In this document: positions 44,900 to 57,667 of the stretch, piece after piece
Numbering within the stretch: the stretch's first letter is position 1
How the letters are laid out: each line of letters opens with the position of its first letter
Assembly: GCF_009831215.1 (NCBI RefSeq)
Contig: NZ_WUTW01000001.1
Coordinates: 248,001-312,000, forward strand
Origin: Actinomadura rayongensis
Lineage (GTDB): Bacteria > Actinomycetota > Actinomycetes > Streptosporangiales > Streptosporangiaceae
Direction: 5' to 3'
DNA length: 64,000 nt
Program-made: the position numbers and the translations under genes
The notes under the pieces: model-generated
Database searches by the model: none
The model's input: the letters and a program-made list of their open reading frames with translations, nothing else
What the model was told of the DNA's origin: nothing

Positions 44900-46108
44900 T
44901 CAGGCCGTCCCGGCGGGTCCCGGCGCGAGCGGCGCGGCGATCAGCGCGACCGGCGCGTCCCCGACCCGCGTCAGCACGACCGTCACCGGCGCGGCCCCGC
45001 GCGGCGCGCGGCGGGCGAAGCCGAGGTCGCGGCGCAGCCGGTCCACGTCCACGGCCGAGCCGCGCTTCTTGAGCGTCAGCGCCCCGGCGCCGCGCCGCCG
45101 CAGCTCGGCGCGCAGCCGCTTGAGCGAGAACGGCAGGACGTCCTCGATCGCGTAGCCCGCCGCGAACGGCGTCGCGTGCTCCTCGTCGGACGTGACGTAG
45201 GCGATGCGCGGATCGGCGAGCCCGCCGCCGACCAGCGCCGCGACCTCCGCGACGAGCCCCGCCCGGATCACCGCGCCGTCCGGTTCGTAGAGAAAGCGGC
45301 CGAAATCGCGTTGCGAAGGCTCGCCGAGCGCGGGATCGGGGGTCAGCGTCGCGCCGGACGGCAGCAGCGTCGCCCGCCGCGCCGTCCCGCCCGCCAGGCC
45401 GCCGAGCCACAGCGCGGCTTCCTTCACCTCGCCGCCGACCGAGATCCACTCGGCCTCCGCGCCGTCCGGCACCGCGTCGTGCGGAATGCCCGGCGCGACC
45501 TTCACGCACGCCGCCGGGACGCGCGCCGCCAGCTCCAGGACGGTGTCCAGCGGCGGTTCGTAGGAGCGCGGATCGAAGACGCGGCCCCGGGCCGTCCGGC
45601 GCGCCGGGTCGGCGAACACCGCGCCGAAGCCGGACGGGTCGGCGCGCGTCGCGTCCCCGGTCACGACGGCCGCGGCGACGCCGAACGCGGCCAGGTTCGC
45701 GCGGGCCACCTCGGCGGTCAGCGGGTCGCGTTCGACGCCCGTCCCGGCGATCCCGGCGCGGGCGCGGTACAGCAGGTCCGCGCCGATGCCGCAGCCGAGG
45801 TCCAGCACCGGCCCGGGCACCGCCGCGAACCGGCGCGCCCGGTGGACGGCGACGGCCGCGCGCGTCGACTGCTCCAGGCCGTCCGGGGTGAAGAACATGC
45901 GGTCGGCGTCGGCGCCGAACTTGGCCCGCGCCCGCTCGCGCAGCCGGACCTGCGTCAGCGCGGCGGACACCAGTTCGGCCGGGTACAGCTCGCGGAGCTT
46001 GGCGGCCGTGGCGAGCAGGCCGGATTCGGACACGTCGGCGTTCGAGGCCGCGGCCAGGACGTCCCGTCCGACGTCCGAGCGAAGCGCACGGAAACCTTCG
46101 ATGTCCAT
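44900..46108 (-). CDS. Class I SAM-dependent methyltransferase with THUMP-like C-terminus
   Basis: The 402-residue product has a SAM-binding motif VLDLGCGIGADLL near residue 105, followed by TGVERDPLTAEVARANL and GDATRAD, and an FADPARR catalytic-loop-like motif. The last 90 residues (EDVLPFSLKRLRAELRRRG, then LTLKKRGSAVD) resemble the THUMP-like domain of this family. ATG 46108 is used; a TACGTT lies 8 bases upstream and no Shine-Dalgarno sequence. It diverges from groES, as in other actinobacteria. An RNA substrate is an inference from the THUMP-like part. Confidence 0.85.
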   Translation of the reverse strand: MDIEGFRALRSDVGRDVLAAASNADVSESGLLATAAKLRELYPAELVSAALTQVRLRERARAKFGADADRMFFTPDGLEQSTRAAVAVHRARRFAAVPGPVLDLGCGIGADLLYRARAGIAGTGVERDPLTAEVARANLAAFGVAAAVVTGDATRADPSGFGAVFADPARRTARGRVFDPRSYEPPLDTVLELAARVPAACVKVAPGIPHDAVPDGAEAEWISVGGEVKEAALWLGGLAGGTARRATLLPSGATLTPDPALGEPSQRDFGRFLYEPDGAVIRAGLVAEVAALVGGGLADPRIAYVTSDEEHATPFAAGYAIEDVLPFSLKRLRAELRRRGAGALTLKKRGSAVDVDRLRRDLGFARRAPRGAAPVTVVLTRVGDAPVALIAAPLAPGPAGTA

Positions 46109-46167
46109 GCCACAGGAACGTAGTGGGGATGTTGACGCGTCCGGGAAGGACCCATAGTTTTCATGCC

Positions 46168-46192
46168 TGGCACTCTCCACGGTAGAGTGCCA
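46168..46192 (+). promoter_or_regulatory. CIRCE operator of groESL
   Basis: TGGCACTC, nine bases, GAGTGCCA is a perfect inverted repeat with the CIRCE core, the binding site of the HrcA heat-shock repressor. A TAGAGT (46183-46188) inside the right arm looks like the -10 box, so HrcA binding would block the promoter. It lies 117 bases before groES. Confidence 0.9.
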
Positions 46193-46308
46193 AGCACAGC
46201 GACAAGGTCGGTCTGGCACCCGCGACGGCAGGCCGGTCCAGGGTCGCCTCTCTGTCAACGTTGACGCCGGCTCGCTTGCCGGCACGCAAGCAAAGGGGAG
46301 GTCAGATC

Positions 46309-46617
46309 GTGACGACCGCCACCAAGGTTGTTCTCAAGCCGCTCGAGGACCGCATCGTCGTCCAGCCGCTCGAGGCCGAGACCACCACGGCCTCCGGCCT
46401 GGTCATTCCGGACACCGCCAAGGAGAAGCCCCAGGAGGGCACCGTCATCGCCGTGGGCCCGGGCCGGGTCGACGACAAGGGCGAGCGCGTCCCGGTCGAC
46501 GTCAAGGTCGGCGAGGTCGTGCTGTACAGCAAGTACGGCGGCACCGAGGTCAAGTACAACGGCGAGGAGTACCTCGTCCTCTCCGCCCGCGACGTCCTCG
46601 CGGTCATCGAGAAGTAG
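46309..46617 (+). CDS. groES: Co-chaperonin GroES
   Basis: GroES caps the GroEL chamber. The 102-residue protein starts at GTG 46309 as [19 protein letters not shown] with GGGGAGG about 7 bases upstream; the open frame from 46261 is not homologous. The mobile loop ([13 protein letters not shown]) and the [10 protein letters not shown] and [12 protein letters not shown] segments are present. It is followed by groEL after 100 bp, and both lie downstream of the CIRCE element. Confidence 0.97.
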   Translation: MTTATKVVLKPLEDRIVVQPLEAETTTASGLVIPDTAKEKPQEGTVIAVGPGRVDDKGERVPVDVKVGEVVLYSKYGGTEVKYNGEEYLVLSARDVLAVIEK

Positions 46618-46684
46618 TCACCGCGCCGTGACCAGCCGCCCCGGTCCCGTCCCGCGAGGGGCGCGCCCGGGGCGGCTCGCGTAG

Positions 46685-48343
<1,659 letters not shown>

Positions 48344-48367
48344 CCAGGTTCTGAACCGGGTTCAGGA

Positions 48368-48406
48368 ACGGGGTCTCCGCTTTTCGGGCGGAGGCCCCGT
48401 CGTTTT
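48368..48406 (+). terminator. Intrinsic terminator after groEL
   Basis: A 13-bp stem (48368-48380 with 48388-48400, one T-G pair) is followed by CGTTTT, 25 bases after the groEL stop. Confidence 0.75.
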
Positions 48407-48478
48407 CGGCCCGCCGTTCCGCACAGTGCGGCGCGGGGCGGCGACTATGCGTGATTTTTAGTATTCTTCCGCGGCACT

Positions 48479-49231
48479 GTGACCATTCCGTTGTCGACGA
48501 GCGGGGCGACAGGTCCCTCCCGGCTGGGCATCATCATCCATGTGACCGAGGGATGCATCGCCGGGACCACGTCCACGAGCGTCACCGGGCCCTCGGGGGG
48601 GCCGCCGGTTCCTCCGCCCCGGGGCGCGGCGCGCGTCCGGCTGCTGCGCGCCGCCGCCGAGCACCGCGCCGACGAGGCGGACATGCGCGCCCTGACACGG
48701 CTGGCCGTCGAGGGCGACGAGGGCGCGATCGAGGCGCTGATCGGCCAGGTCCGGCCGATGATCGTCCGGTACTGCCGCGCGCGCCTCGGCCGGATCTCCG
48801 GCCAGTACCACATCGCCGACGACGTGGCGCAGGAAGTGTGCATCGCCGTCCTGTCGGCTCTGCCCAGGTACCGGGACATGGGACGGCCCTTCGCGTCGTT
48901 CGTCTTCGGCATCGCCGCGCACAAGATCGCCGACGCGATGCGCAGCGCCGTCCGCGCCGCCGTGCCCACCGCCGACCTCCCCGACGGCCCCGACGAACGG
49001 CCGGGTCCGGAAGAGACGGTGGTGCGCCACATCGAGGTCGAACGGGCCCGTGACCTGCTGACCCGGCTGCCCGAGCACCAGCGGGAGCTGATCCTGCTGC
49101 GGGTGGTGGCCGGGCTGTCGGCGGAAGAGACCGGTAATGTTCTGGGCATGTCCGCGGGGGCGGTACGGGTGGCCCAGCATCGGGCGCTCACCCGGCTGCG
49201 GGCGATGGCCAGAGAGGAGTCGATCGCTTGA
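48479..49231 (+). CDS. sigD: ECF-type sigma factor SigD/ShbA
   Basis: The product has sigma region 2 ([19 protein letters not shown] to [17 protein letters not shown]) and region 4 ([20 protein letters not shown], then [14 protein letters not shown]). The position after groEL and before rsdA, DUF5319 and guaB identifies it as the SigD/ShbA orthologue. As called from GTG 48479 it has 250 residues, with an N-terminal Gly/Pro/Ser-rich stretch of about 45; GTG 48542 or ATG 48683 could be the true start. An AT-rich stretch with TAGTAT (48459-48464) upstream looks like its promoter. In Streptomyces ShbA drives expression of the main sigma factor. Confidence 0.9.
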   Translation: MTIPLSTSGATGPSRLGIIIHVTEGCIAGTTSTSVTGPSGGPPVPPPRGAARVRLLRAAAEHRADEADMRALTRLAVEGDEGAIEALIGQVRPMIVRYCRARLGRISGQYHIADDVAQEVCIAVLSALPRYRDMGRPFASFVFGIAAHKIADAMRSAVRAAVPTADLPDGPDERPGPEETVVRHIEVERARDLLTRLPEHQRELILLRVVAGLSAEETGNVLGMSAGAVRVAQHRALTRLRAMAREESIA

Positions 49232-50202
49232 CGGGACGGAGCCCTGGCGCCCCGGATCCGCCCGAGCCCCCGAGTTCCGGATTCCCGGGCGCGCGTCGTG
49301 CGCCCGGCGGCGTCGTGATCCAGCTCGCCGGCACCGAGGCGGCCGAGATGGCGCGCACCGACGCCCTGCTCGACGCGCTCGCCGGCGGGTCCGCGGGCGA
49401 TCTCGCGGCCTTCGACGACCCCGCCGTGCGGCTGCTCGGCGCCCTCGTCGCCGACGTGACCGGCCAGGCGCCGCTGCAGGCCGTGCCGGACCCGTCCGTG
49501 GTCGATCCGTCCGTGGTGGACGCGTCCGCGCAGGCGCCGAGCGTCCAGGAGGTGTTCCCCGAGCTGTTCGCGGACGCCGAGCCGGGCGCGGACCCGCTGG
49601 ACGTCCTCGGGCCGCTGCCGGACCCGCAGCGCGACGGCGCGGTGCCGTCCGGGCGGCCGGACGCGGACGGGCCGTCCCCCGACGGCGCGGGCGCGGCCGA
49701 CGACGGCGACCGGGCGCGCGATCCGGCGGTCGTGGAACCGGTGGACCTGCGCCGGCGGCGGCGCGGCGGACCGAGCGCGATCGTGGCGTTCGGCGTCGCG
49801 ACGACCCTGCTGGCGAGCACGGGCGTTGCGGCGGCGGCCGGACGGCTCACGCTGCAGCACGGCTTCGTGCCCGTCATCACGGGCGAGGCGCCGCGCCGGA
49901 CGGAAGCGGGCGCGGCCCCCGGCGACAGCGTCGCCGGGACCATCAAGCTGGGGGTGCCGCCGGAGCCGGACCGGCCGCCGCGGACCCTGCCGCGCAAGCC
50001 CGCCCGGCCGAACCCCAGGCAGCAGGCGCCCGACCCGGTCGGCGGCCTGCGCGACGGCCTGGACGGGCTGCTGAACCCGCGCCCGTCCCGCAAGCGCGAC
50101 CACCGCGTCGAGCCGCCGCCCCTGGTGCGCGACCCGATCGGGACGGTCGACGACCTGCGCCGCCAGCTCCAGCGCGGCCTGGGCCTGCCCGAGTTCCCCT
50201 GA
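49228..50202 (+). CDS. rsdA: Anti-sigma-D factor RsdA-like membrane protein
   Basis: The 324-residue product has a cytoplasmic SigD-binding-like segment ([16 protein letters not shown] to [12 protein letters not shown]), an acidic linker, one membrane helix near residues 186-208 ([23 protein letters not shown]), and a basic Pro-rich outer part. Homology rests on the binding segment and the position directly after sigD, as in M. tuberculosis. The start is a rare TTG that overlaps the sigD TGA, with GAGAGGAG 8 bases upstream, so it is translated by coupling with sigD. Confidence 0.85.
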   Translation: MTGRSPGAPDPPEPPSSGFPGARRAPGGVVIQLAGTEAAEMARTDALLDALAGGSAGDLAAFDDPAVRLLGALVADVTGQAPLQAVPDPSVVDPSVVDASAQAPSVQEVFPELFADAEPGADPLDVLGPLPDPQRDGAVPSGRPDADGPSPDGAGAADDGDRARDPAVVEPVDLRRRRRGGPSAIVAFGVATTLLASTGVAAAAGRLTLQHGFVPVITGEAPRRTEAGAAPGDSVAGTIKLGVPPEPDRPPRTLPRKPARPNPRQQAPDPVGGLRDGLDGLLNPRPSRKRDHRVEPPPLVRDPIGTVDDLRRQLQRGLGLPEFP

Positions 50203-50372
50203 CCGCCCGCCCGACCCGGCCGCGCCGACCCCCAGCGCGCCGCGTCGGCCGGGCGCGGCGGGTCGTGTCGCGCGGGGTCGTGCCGCGCCGGGACGGGTGG
50301 CGTCGTGTCGGGCGGGCCGGGCCCGGCCGGGTCGGGGCGCGCCGACGCCCAGCCGCGCTGGGCCGGGGCGCG

Positions 50373-50762
50373 TCAGGGGGTGTCGCGGCCCTCTTCGCTG
50401 TCGATCACGCCGTCGACGTAGCCGCGCGCGTACTCCCAGCTCACGTAGTCGACGGGGTCGGGCGACAGGGCGGGCTCGTGGACGCGGGGCAGGCCGCGGT
50501 CCAGCAGGTGGCGCAGGTTGCCGTGCAGGAGCTCCCAGTCGATGTAGTGGGTCTTGCCGCAGTCGCCGCACTCCACGGTGAGGCCCCGCACGCCGAGGGG
50601 TTCCAGCAGGGCGCGGAACACCTCAAGGTCGGCGAGGTCGGCGAGGACGTCCTCCCGCTCGGTCAGGCTGAGCGGGGCGGTGTCGCCGCCGGGATCGCCG
50701 AGCGAGGCGGCCGGGTCCTCCGGGTCGCCGGCGAACGGGTCGGGCGGAGCGTCGTCATGCAC
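50373..50762 (-). CDS. DUF5319 protein
   Basis: The 129-residue acidic protein has PPDPFAGDPEDPA at the start, REDVLADLADLEVFRALLEP, ECGDCGKTHYIDWELL with a C-x-x-C pair, and VHEPALSPDPVDYVSWEYARGYVDG. This is the DUF5319 family, found between sigD/rsdA and guaB in actinobacteria (Rv3412 in M. tuberculosis). Role unknown. GTG 50762 is preceded by TAGCGT and 6 bases and has no Shine-Dalgarno sequence, so a leaderless start is likely. Confidence 0.88.
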   Translation of the reverse strand: MHDDAPPDPFAGDPEDPAASLGDPGGDTAPLSLTEREDVLADLADLEVFRALLEPLGVRGLTVECGDCGKTHYIDWELLHGNLRHLLDRGLPRVHEPALSPDPVDYVSWEYARGYVDGVIDSEEGRDTP

Positions 50763-52580
<1,818 letters not shown>

Positions 52581-52671
52581 CCTGACATAGGCTCTGCGGG
52601 GCCTTTGGATCGGCCGCCGGGCGGGAATGGCTCCGCCCGGGACCCCCGCACGGGAAGAGGGATAGAGGGCA

Positions 52672-53787
52672 GTGGCTGCTGAGGTGGAGATCGGGCGCGG
52701 CAAGAGCGGACGCCGGGCGTACCGGTTCGACGACATCGGCATCGTGCCGTCCCGGCGCACGCGCGACCCGGAGGAGGTCAGCGTCGCCTGGCAGATCGAC
52801 GCCTACCGGTTCGAGATGCCGATCCTCGTCGCGCCGATGGACAGCGTCGTCAGCCCGGCCACCGCGATCGCCGTGGGACGGCACGGCGGGCTCGGCGTCC
52901 TCGACCTCGAAGGGCTGTGGACGCGGTACGAGAACCCCGAGCCGCTGCTCGCCGAGATCGCGTCGCTGGACGACACCCGCGCCACCCAGCGGCTCCAGGA
53001 GATCTACGCGGCGCCGATCCGCGAGGAGCTGATCGGGCGGCGCATCGAGGAGATCCGGTCGGCGGGCGTGACGGTCGCGGCGGCGCTGTCGCCGCAGCGC
53101 ACGGCGCAGTTCCACAAGGCCGTCATCGACGCGGGCGTGGACATCTTCGTCATCCGGGGGACGACCGTGTCGGCCGAGCACGTGTCGTCGCGCGCCGAGC
53201 CGCTGAACCTCAAGCAGTTCATCTACGACCTGGACGTCCCGGTGATCGTCGGCGGCTGCTCGACGTACACGGCCGCGCTGCACCTCATGCGGACGGGCGC
53301 TGCTGGCGTCCTCGTCGGGTTCGGCGGCGGGTCGGGCCACACGACGCGCACGGTGCTCGGCGTGGCGGTGCCGATGGCGACGGCCGTCGCGGACGTCGCC
53401 GCCGCCCGCCGCGACTACATGGACGAGTCCGGCGGCCGGTACGTCCACGTCATCGCCGACGGCGGCATGACCAACAGCGGCGACATCGCCAAGGCGTTCG
53501 CGTGCGGCTCCGACGCCGTCATGGTCGGCTCACCGTTCGCGCGCGCCACCGAGGCGCCCGGACGCGGCTACCACTGGGGCAGCGAGGCGCACCACCCGGA
53601 CGTCCCGCGCGGCACCCGGCTCGACCTCGGCACGATCGGCACGATGGACCAGATCCTGCACGGCCCGTCCCGCGTGGCCGACGGCTCGATGAACCTGATC
53701 GGCTCGCTGCGCCGCGCGATGGCGACGTCCGGGTACACCGAGCTGAAGGAGTTCCAGCGCGTCCAGGTCGTCGTCGCGCCGCGTTAG
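52672..53787 (+). CDS. guaB3: GuaB3-family IMP dehydrogenase-related protein
   Basis: The 371-residue protein begins MAAEVEIGRGKSGRRAYRFD and lacks the CBS domains. It has the barrel core (MDSVVSPATAIAVGRHGGLG) and IADGGMTNSGDIAKAFACG, but no IMPDH active-site Cys motif of the CTTR type. GuaB3 proteins accompany guaB in actinobacteria; a cyanobacterial member has been reported to act as a GMP reductase, so that is the best guess here. Its last 4 bases overlap the convergent kinase gene. Confidence 0.93.
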   Translation: MAAEVEIGRGKSGRRAYRFDDIGIVPSRRTRDPEEVSVAWQIDAYRFEMPILVAPMDSVVSPATAIAVGRHGGLGVLDLEGLWTRYENPEPLLAEIASLDDTRATQRLQEIYAAPIREELIGRRIEEIRSAGVTVAAALSPQRTAQFHKAVIDAGVDIFVIRGTTVSAEHVSSRAEPLNLKQFIYDLDVPVIVGGCSTYTAALHLMRTGAAGVLVGFGGGSGHTTRTVLGVAVPMATAVADVAAARRDYMDESGGRYVHVIADGGMTNSGDIAKAFACGSDAVMVGSPFARATEAPGRGYHWGSEAHHPDVPRGTRLDLGTIGTMDQILHGPSRVADGSMNLIGSLRRAMATSGYTELKEFQRVQVVVAPR

Positions 53788-55625
53788 GCGGTGGCCTTGG
53801 CCTGGACGCCGGGCCGCAGGTACGGGCCGACCTTGGGGTAGGCGACCGGGTCGCTCCACAGGTGGTAGCCGCACTCGCCGGAGTTGGCGAAGCCGAAGCG
53901 CACGCCCGTCCTGGTCAGCAGGACGGGCAGTCCGGTCAGGACGTTCTCGGGGACGTTGCCGCCGGCGTAGTCCTGAGCCAGGGACGGGACGCAGTGGCCC
54001 GGTTCGGGGTAGTCCGGCGTGCTGGACGGGATCGGCGGCACCAGCGGTGACAGTCGGGTGAGGCCCGCTTTCGTCAGGGTGCTCGGGAGCAGCACGTCCT
54101 TGGCGGACAGCGTCCTGCCGGTGGTCAGGTCCACGGTGACCACGATGGGGTCGTAGATGTGGCCGCCGCCCGCGTTGACCGGGTTGGCGACCATGTAGCC
54201 GACGGACAGGAGCTTCGGGCCGCGCACGCCGATCTCCGTGGTGATGCGCAGGATCATCCGCCTCGGGTCGTTGGTGGGATAGGTGCGCTGCTGGGCGATG
54301 AAGTCGGGTCCCTGCCCCGGCGCGTTCGCGTGCTGGGCGTAGCGGGCGATGGCGTCGTCCACGGGCTTGTGCAGCGCGGCGTTCACCTTGCGGGCGACGG
54401 CCGGGTCCTTCACGTTGCTGACGGTCACGTACTGGGCCTTGTCCACGACCAGGCCGTTCTGGTTGTTCACCAGGGACGTGGACGCGACCTGGAGCGCGAT
54501 CGGGCGGGGCGGCGGCGGGTCGGACTTGGCCGTCTCGTAGGCCGCGATGCCGCCGCCCGCCACGGCCGCCGCGCCGACGACGGCCGCGACCGCCTTCACG
54601 CCGCCCGCCTTGGCGAGGAAGCCCGCGCCCGTCTGCACGGCCCCGCCGCCCGCCGAACCGGCGGCGCCCGCGCCCGCTGAGCCCGCGCCGGCCGCGCCCG
54701 CGCCGGCGGAACCTGCGGCGCCCGCCGAGCCCGCCGCCGCGGCGGCGCCCGGCGCGGACAGGCCCGCGGCGGCGAGCGGGAACAGGGCGGCGAGCGCGGC
54801 GGCGGCCACGGCGGCGGCGCGCAGCCCGCGCTGCTCCCAGTCCGCCCCGTAGGCGCGCCGGGCCGCGTCCTCCAGCTCCGCGACGAACGCCGCCGCGCCC
54901 GGCGGACGCCGCGCCGCCTCCTTGGCCATGCCGTGCTCGACGAGCGGGCGCAGCGGCTCGGGGACGTCCGCCAGCGGCACCGGCGCGGTCCCGTGCTGCG
55001 CCATCAGCGCCGCCCCCGACGCCTCGAACGGCCGGTGCCCGGTGACGCACTCGTAGAACACGCAGGTCGCGGCGTACACGTCCGTCGCCGGGCTCGCGGG
55101 CTTCCGGTTCCACTGCTCGGGCGCCATGTAGAACGGCGTGCCCGACCCCGACGCGGCCCCGGACGGCGTGGCGATGCCGAAGTCGATGAGCTTGCTGCGT
55201 CCGTCCGCGAGCACCATGACGTTCGCGGGCTTGTAGTCGCGGTGGACGACCCCGACGGCGTGCGCGGCGGCGAGCCCGAGCAGCGACCCCTTGAGGACGG
55301 TCAGCGCCGCCTCGGGCTCCAGCGCGCCGTGCCGGGCGAGGATCTCGCGCAGAGACGCGCCGTCCACGGCCTCCATGACGAGCGCCGCGCCCTGCTCGTT
55401 CTCCACGAGCCGGTACAGGCGCGTGACGTGCGGGCTGGTGACGCGGCCGAGCATCCGCGCCTCGTGGCGGAAGCCCTCGCGGTCCCCGGCGGTGGCCGCG
55501 GCGGTCAGGTACTTGATCGCGACGGGTGTGCCGTCCCCGGCGTGGCGGGCGAGGACGACGCGTCCCTGCGCGCCCCGGCCCAGTTCGCGCACCTCGTCGA
55601 ACTCGGGGATCCGCCAGTCCGTCAT
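53784..55625 (-). CDS. Membrane Ser/Thr protein kinase with outer DUF3298-like domain
   Basis: The 613-residue product has a PknB-type kinase domain (1-270): GRGAQG loop, Lys 38 in VAIKYL, catalytic HRDYKPAN (Asp 130) and IDFG (Asp 148), and MAPEQW. An Ala/Gly-rich stretch with two hydrophobic segments follows (about 285-385), then an outer domain of about 220 residues whose DLTTGRTLSAKDVLLP and following strand resemble DUF3298/RsiV-type domains. This layout suggests an outer sensor controlling an inner kinase. AAGGAG lies 4 bases before ATG 55625. Confidence 0.9.
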   Translation of the reverse strand: MTDWRIPEFDEVRELGRGAQGRVVLARHAGDGTPVAIKYLTAAATAGDREGFRHEARMLGRVTSPHVTRLYRLVENEQGAALVMEAVDGASLREILARHGALEPEAALTVLKGSLLGLAAAHAVGVVHRDYKPANVMVLADGRSKLIDFGIATPSGAASGSGTPFYMAPEQWNRKPASPATDVYAATCVFYECVTGHRPFEASGAALMAQHGTAPVPLADVPEPLRPLVEHGMAKEAARRPPGAAAFVAELEDAARRAYGADWEQRGLRAAAVAAAALAALFPLAAAGLSAPGAAAAAGSAGAAGSAGAGAAGAGSAGAGAAGSAGGGAVQTGAGFLAKAGGVKAVAAVVGAAAVAGGGIAAYETAKSDPPPPRPIALQVASTSLVNNQNGLVVDKAQYVTVSNVKDPAVARKVNAALHKPVDDAIARYAQHANAPGQGPDFIAQQRTYPTNDPRRMILRITTEIGVRGPKLLSVGYMVANPVNAGGGHIYDPIVVTVDLTTGRTLSAKDVLLPSTLTKAGLTRLSPLVPPIPSSTPDYPEPGHCVPSLAQDYAGGNVPENVLTGLPVLLTRTGVRFGFANSGECGYHLWSDPVAYPKVGPYLRPGVQAKATA

Positions 55626-55713
55626 GCCGCTCCTTCGTTCACCGACGGCTGTCATCATGGCCGTCACGTCCGCCGAACGTGGTGAATTGTCCACTGCGCG
55701 GAAGGTGGACGCC

Positions 55714-55733
55714 TACCTACCGCTGGGTAGGTA
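55714..55733. promoter_or_regulatory. Palindrome upstream of glpD
   Basis: TACCTACC, GCTG, GGTAGGTA is a perfect 8-bp inverted repeat, 34 bases before the glpD ATG. It looks like a regulator-binding site; the cognate protein is not evident here. Confidence 0.6.
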
Positions 55734-55767
55734 CCGGGCCGAGTGACGCCTACGGGGAGACATCACG

Positions 55768-57504
55768 ATGACGGGATCACCGGTGACCGGGCTGGGCAGC
55801 GCGCGGCTCGGACCCGCCGAACGGGCGATGGCGCTGGACCGGATGGCGAGCGGCGAGGAGTTCGACGTCGTCGTGGTCGGCGCCGGGATCGTCGGCGCGG
55901 GCGCGGCCCTGGACGCGGCGACGCGCGGGCTGTCGGTCGCGGTCGTGGAGGCGCGGGACTTCGCGTCCGGGACGTCCTCGCGGTCGTCCAAGCTGATCCA
56001 CGGCGGGCTGCGGTATCTGGAGCAGTTCAACTTCGACCTCGTCCGGGAGGCGCTGACCGAACGCGGCCTGCTGCTCCAGCGGATCGCGCCGCACCTGGTG
56101 CGTCCGGTGCCGTTCCTGCTGCCGACGACGCACCGCGTGTGGGAACGCGGCTACTTCGGCGCGGGGGTCGCGCTGTACGACGCGCTGGCGTTCCAGATGG
56201 GCAGCACGCGCGGCGTCCCGCACCACCGGCACCTGACGCGGCGCGGCGCGCTGAAGCTGGCGCCGTCGCTGCGCAAGGACGCGTTCACCGGCGCGATCCA
56301 GCTCTGGGACGCCCAGGTGGACGACGCCCGCTTCGTCATGACCGCGCTGCGGACGGCGGCGCAGTTCGGCGCGCGGATCGCGTCCCGCACCCAGTGCGTC
56401 GGGTTCCTGCGCGAGGGCGAGCGCGTCACCGGCCTGCGGATCCGCGACCTGGAGAGCGACGCGGTGAGCGAGGTGCGCGCCAAGCAGGTCGTCAACGCGA
56501 CCGGGGTGTGGACGGACGAGATCCAGCAGCTCGTCGGGGGACGCGGGCGGATCCACGTGAAGGCGTCGAAGGGGATCCACCTCGTCGTCCCGAAGGACCG
56601 GATCCACTCGGCGACCGGGATCCTGCTGCGCACCGAGAAGTCCGTGCTGTTCGTCATCCCGTGGGGCCGCCACTGGATCATCGGGACGACCGACACGGCC
56701 TGGGACCTGGACCTCGCGCACCCGGCCGCGTCCCGCGCCGACATCGACTACGTCCTGGAGCACGTGAACGCGGTGCTCAACACGCCGCTGACGCACGACG
56801 ACGTCGAGGGCGTCTACGCGGGGCTGCGCCCGCTGTTGCGCGGGGAGCGGGAGGAGACGTCGCAGCTCTCCCGCGAGCACGTCGTCGCGCATCCGGTGCC
56901 GGGGCTGGTGCTCGTCGCGGGCGGCAAGTACACGACGTACCGGGTGATGGCCAAGGACGCGATCGACGCGGTGGCGCACGGCCTGGACGGCAAGGTCGCC
57001 GAGTCCTGCACCGACCGGGTCGCGCTGGTCGGCGGCGAGGGCTTTCCGGCGATGTGGAACGCGCGGCACCGGCTCGCCGCGCGCTCGGGCCTGCACGTCG
57101 CGCGGATCGAGCACCTGCTGCGCCGCTACGGGACGCTCGTGGACGACCTGCTCGCGATGGTCGCCGAGCGGCCCGACCTCGGCCGTCCGCTGACCGGCGC
57201 GGACGACTACCTGCGCGCGGAGATCGTCTACGCGGCGTCGCACGAGGGGGCGCGGCACCTGAACGACGTCCTCGCGCGGCGGACGCGGATCTCCATCGAG
57301 ACGTGGGACCGGGGCGTCGGCGTGGCGGAGGAGGCGGCGGACCTGGTCGCGCCCGTCCTCGGCTGGTCGGCCGAGCAGCGGGACCGGGAGATCGAGTACT
57401 ACCGCAAGCGGATCGAGGCCGAGCGCGCGTCCCAGTCGCAGGACGGGGACCACGAGGCGTCCGCGTCCCGGCGCGGCGCGCCCGACATCGTCCCGACGCT
57501 CTGA
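55768..57504 (+). CDS. glpD: Glycerol-3-phosphate dehydrogenase (FAD)
   Basis: GlpD oxidises glycerol-3-phosphate to dihydroxyacetone phosphate at the membrane and passes electrons to quinone. The 578-residue protein has the FAD-binding VVVVGAGIVGAGAALDAATR region, the ARDFASGTSSRSSKLIHGG motif, LRYLEQFN, and GGKYTTYRVMAKDAIDA near residue 390. GGGGAGA precedes the ATG. It is not next to glpK or glpF in this window. Confidence 0.96.
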   Translation: MTGSPVTGLGSARLGPAERAMALDRMASGEEFDVVVVGAGIVGAGAALDAATRGLSVAVVEARDFASGTSSRSSKLIHGGLRYLEQFNFDLVREALTERGLLLQRIAPHLVRPVPFLLPTTHRVWERGYFGAGVALYDALAFQMGSTRGVPHHRHLTRRGALKLAPSLRKDAFTGAIQLWDAQVDDARFVMTALRTAAQFGARIASRTQCVGFLREGERVTGLRIRDLESDAVSEVRAKQVVNATGVWTDEIQQLVGGRGRIHVKASKGIHLVVPKDRIHSATGILLRTEKSVLFVIPWGRHWIIGTTDTAWDLDLAHPAASRADIDYVLEHVNAVLNTPLTHDDVEGVYAGLRPLLRGEREETSQLSREHVVAHPVPGLVLVAGGKYTTYRVMAKDAIDAVAHGLDGKVAESCTDRVALVGGEGFPAMWNARHRLAARSGLHVARIEHLLRRYGTLVDDLLAMVAERPDLGRPLTGADDYLRAEIVYAASHEGARHLNDVLARRTRISIETWDRGVGVAEEAADLVAPVLGWSAEQRDREIEYYRKRIEAERASQSQDGDHEASASRRGAPDIVPTL

Positions 57505-57667
57505 CGTTCCCCGGTCGCGGTCTGTGTCCGGGTTACCCGAGTTTTCCCGCTGAGTCATGGTCTCGTGTGAAATATGGGACCCGAACTGTCTTGCGGCGCT
57601 ATCGGTGGTAACGTCCGTCTCCTTGTCGGGGGACGAGACGTACTGATACCGAGCGAAGGGGTCGCGC

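Noticed and set aside
48445..50571. 708-codon minus-strand frame opposite sigD and rsdA
   Set aside because: Low-complexity antisense text; sigD and rsdA on the plus strand have recognisable domains and conserved order.
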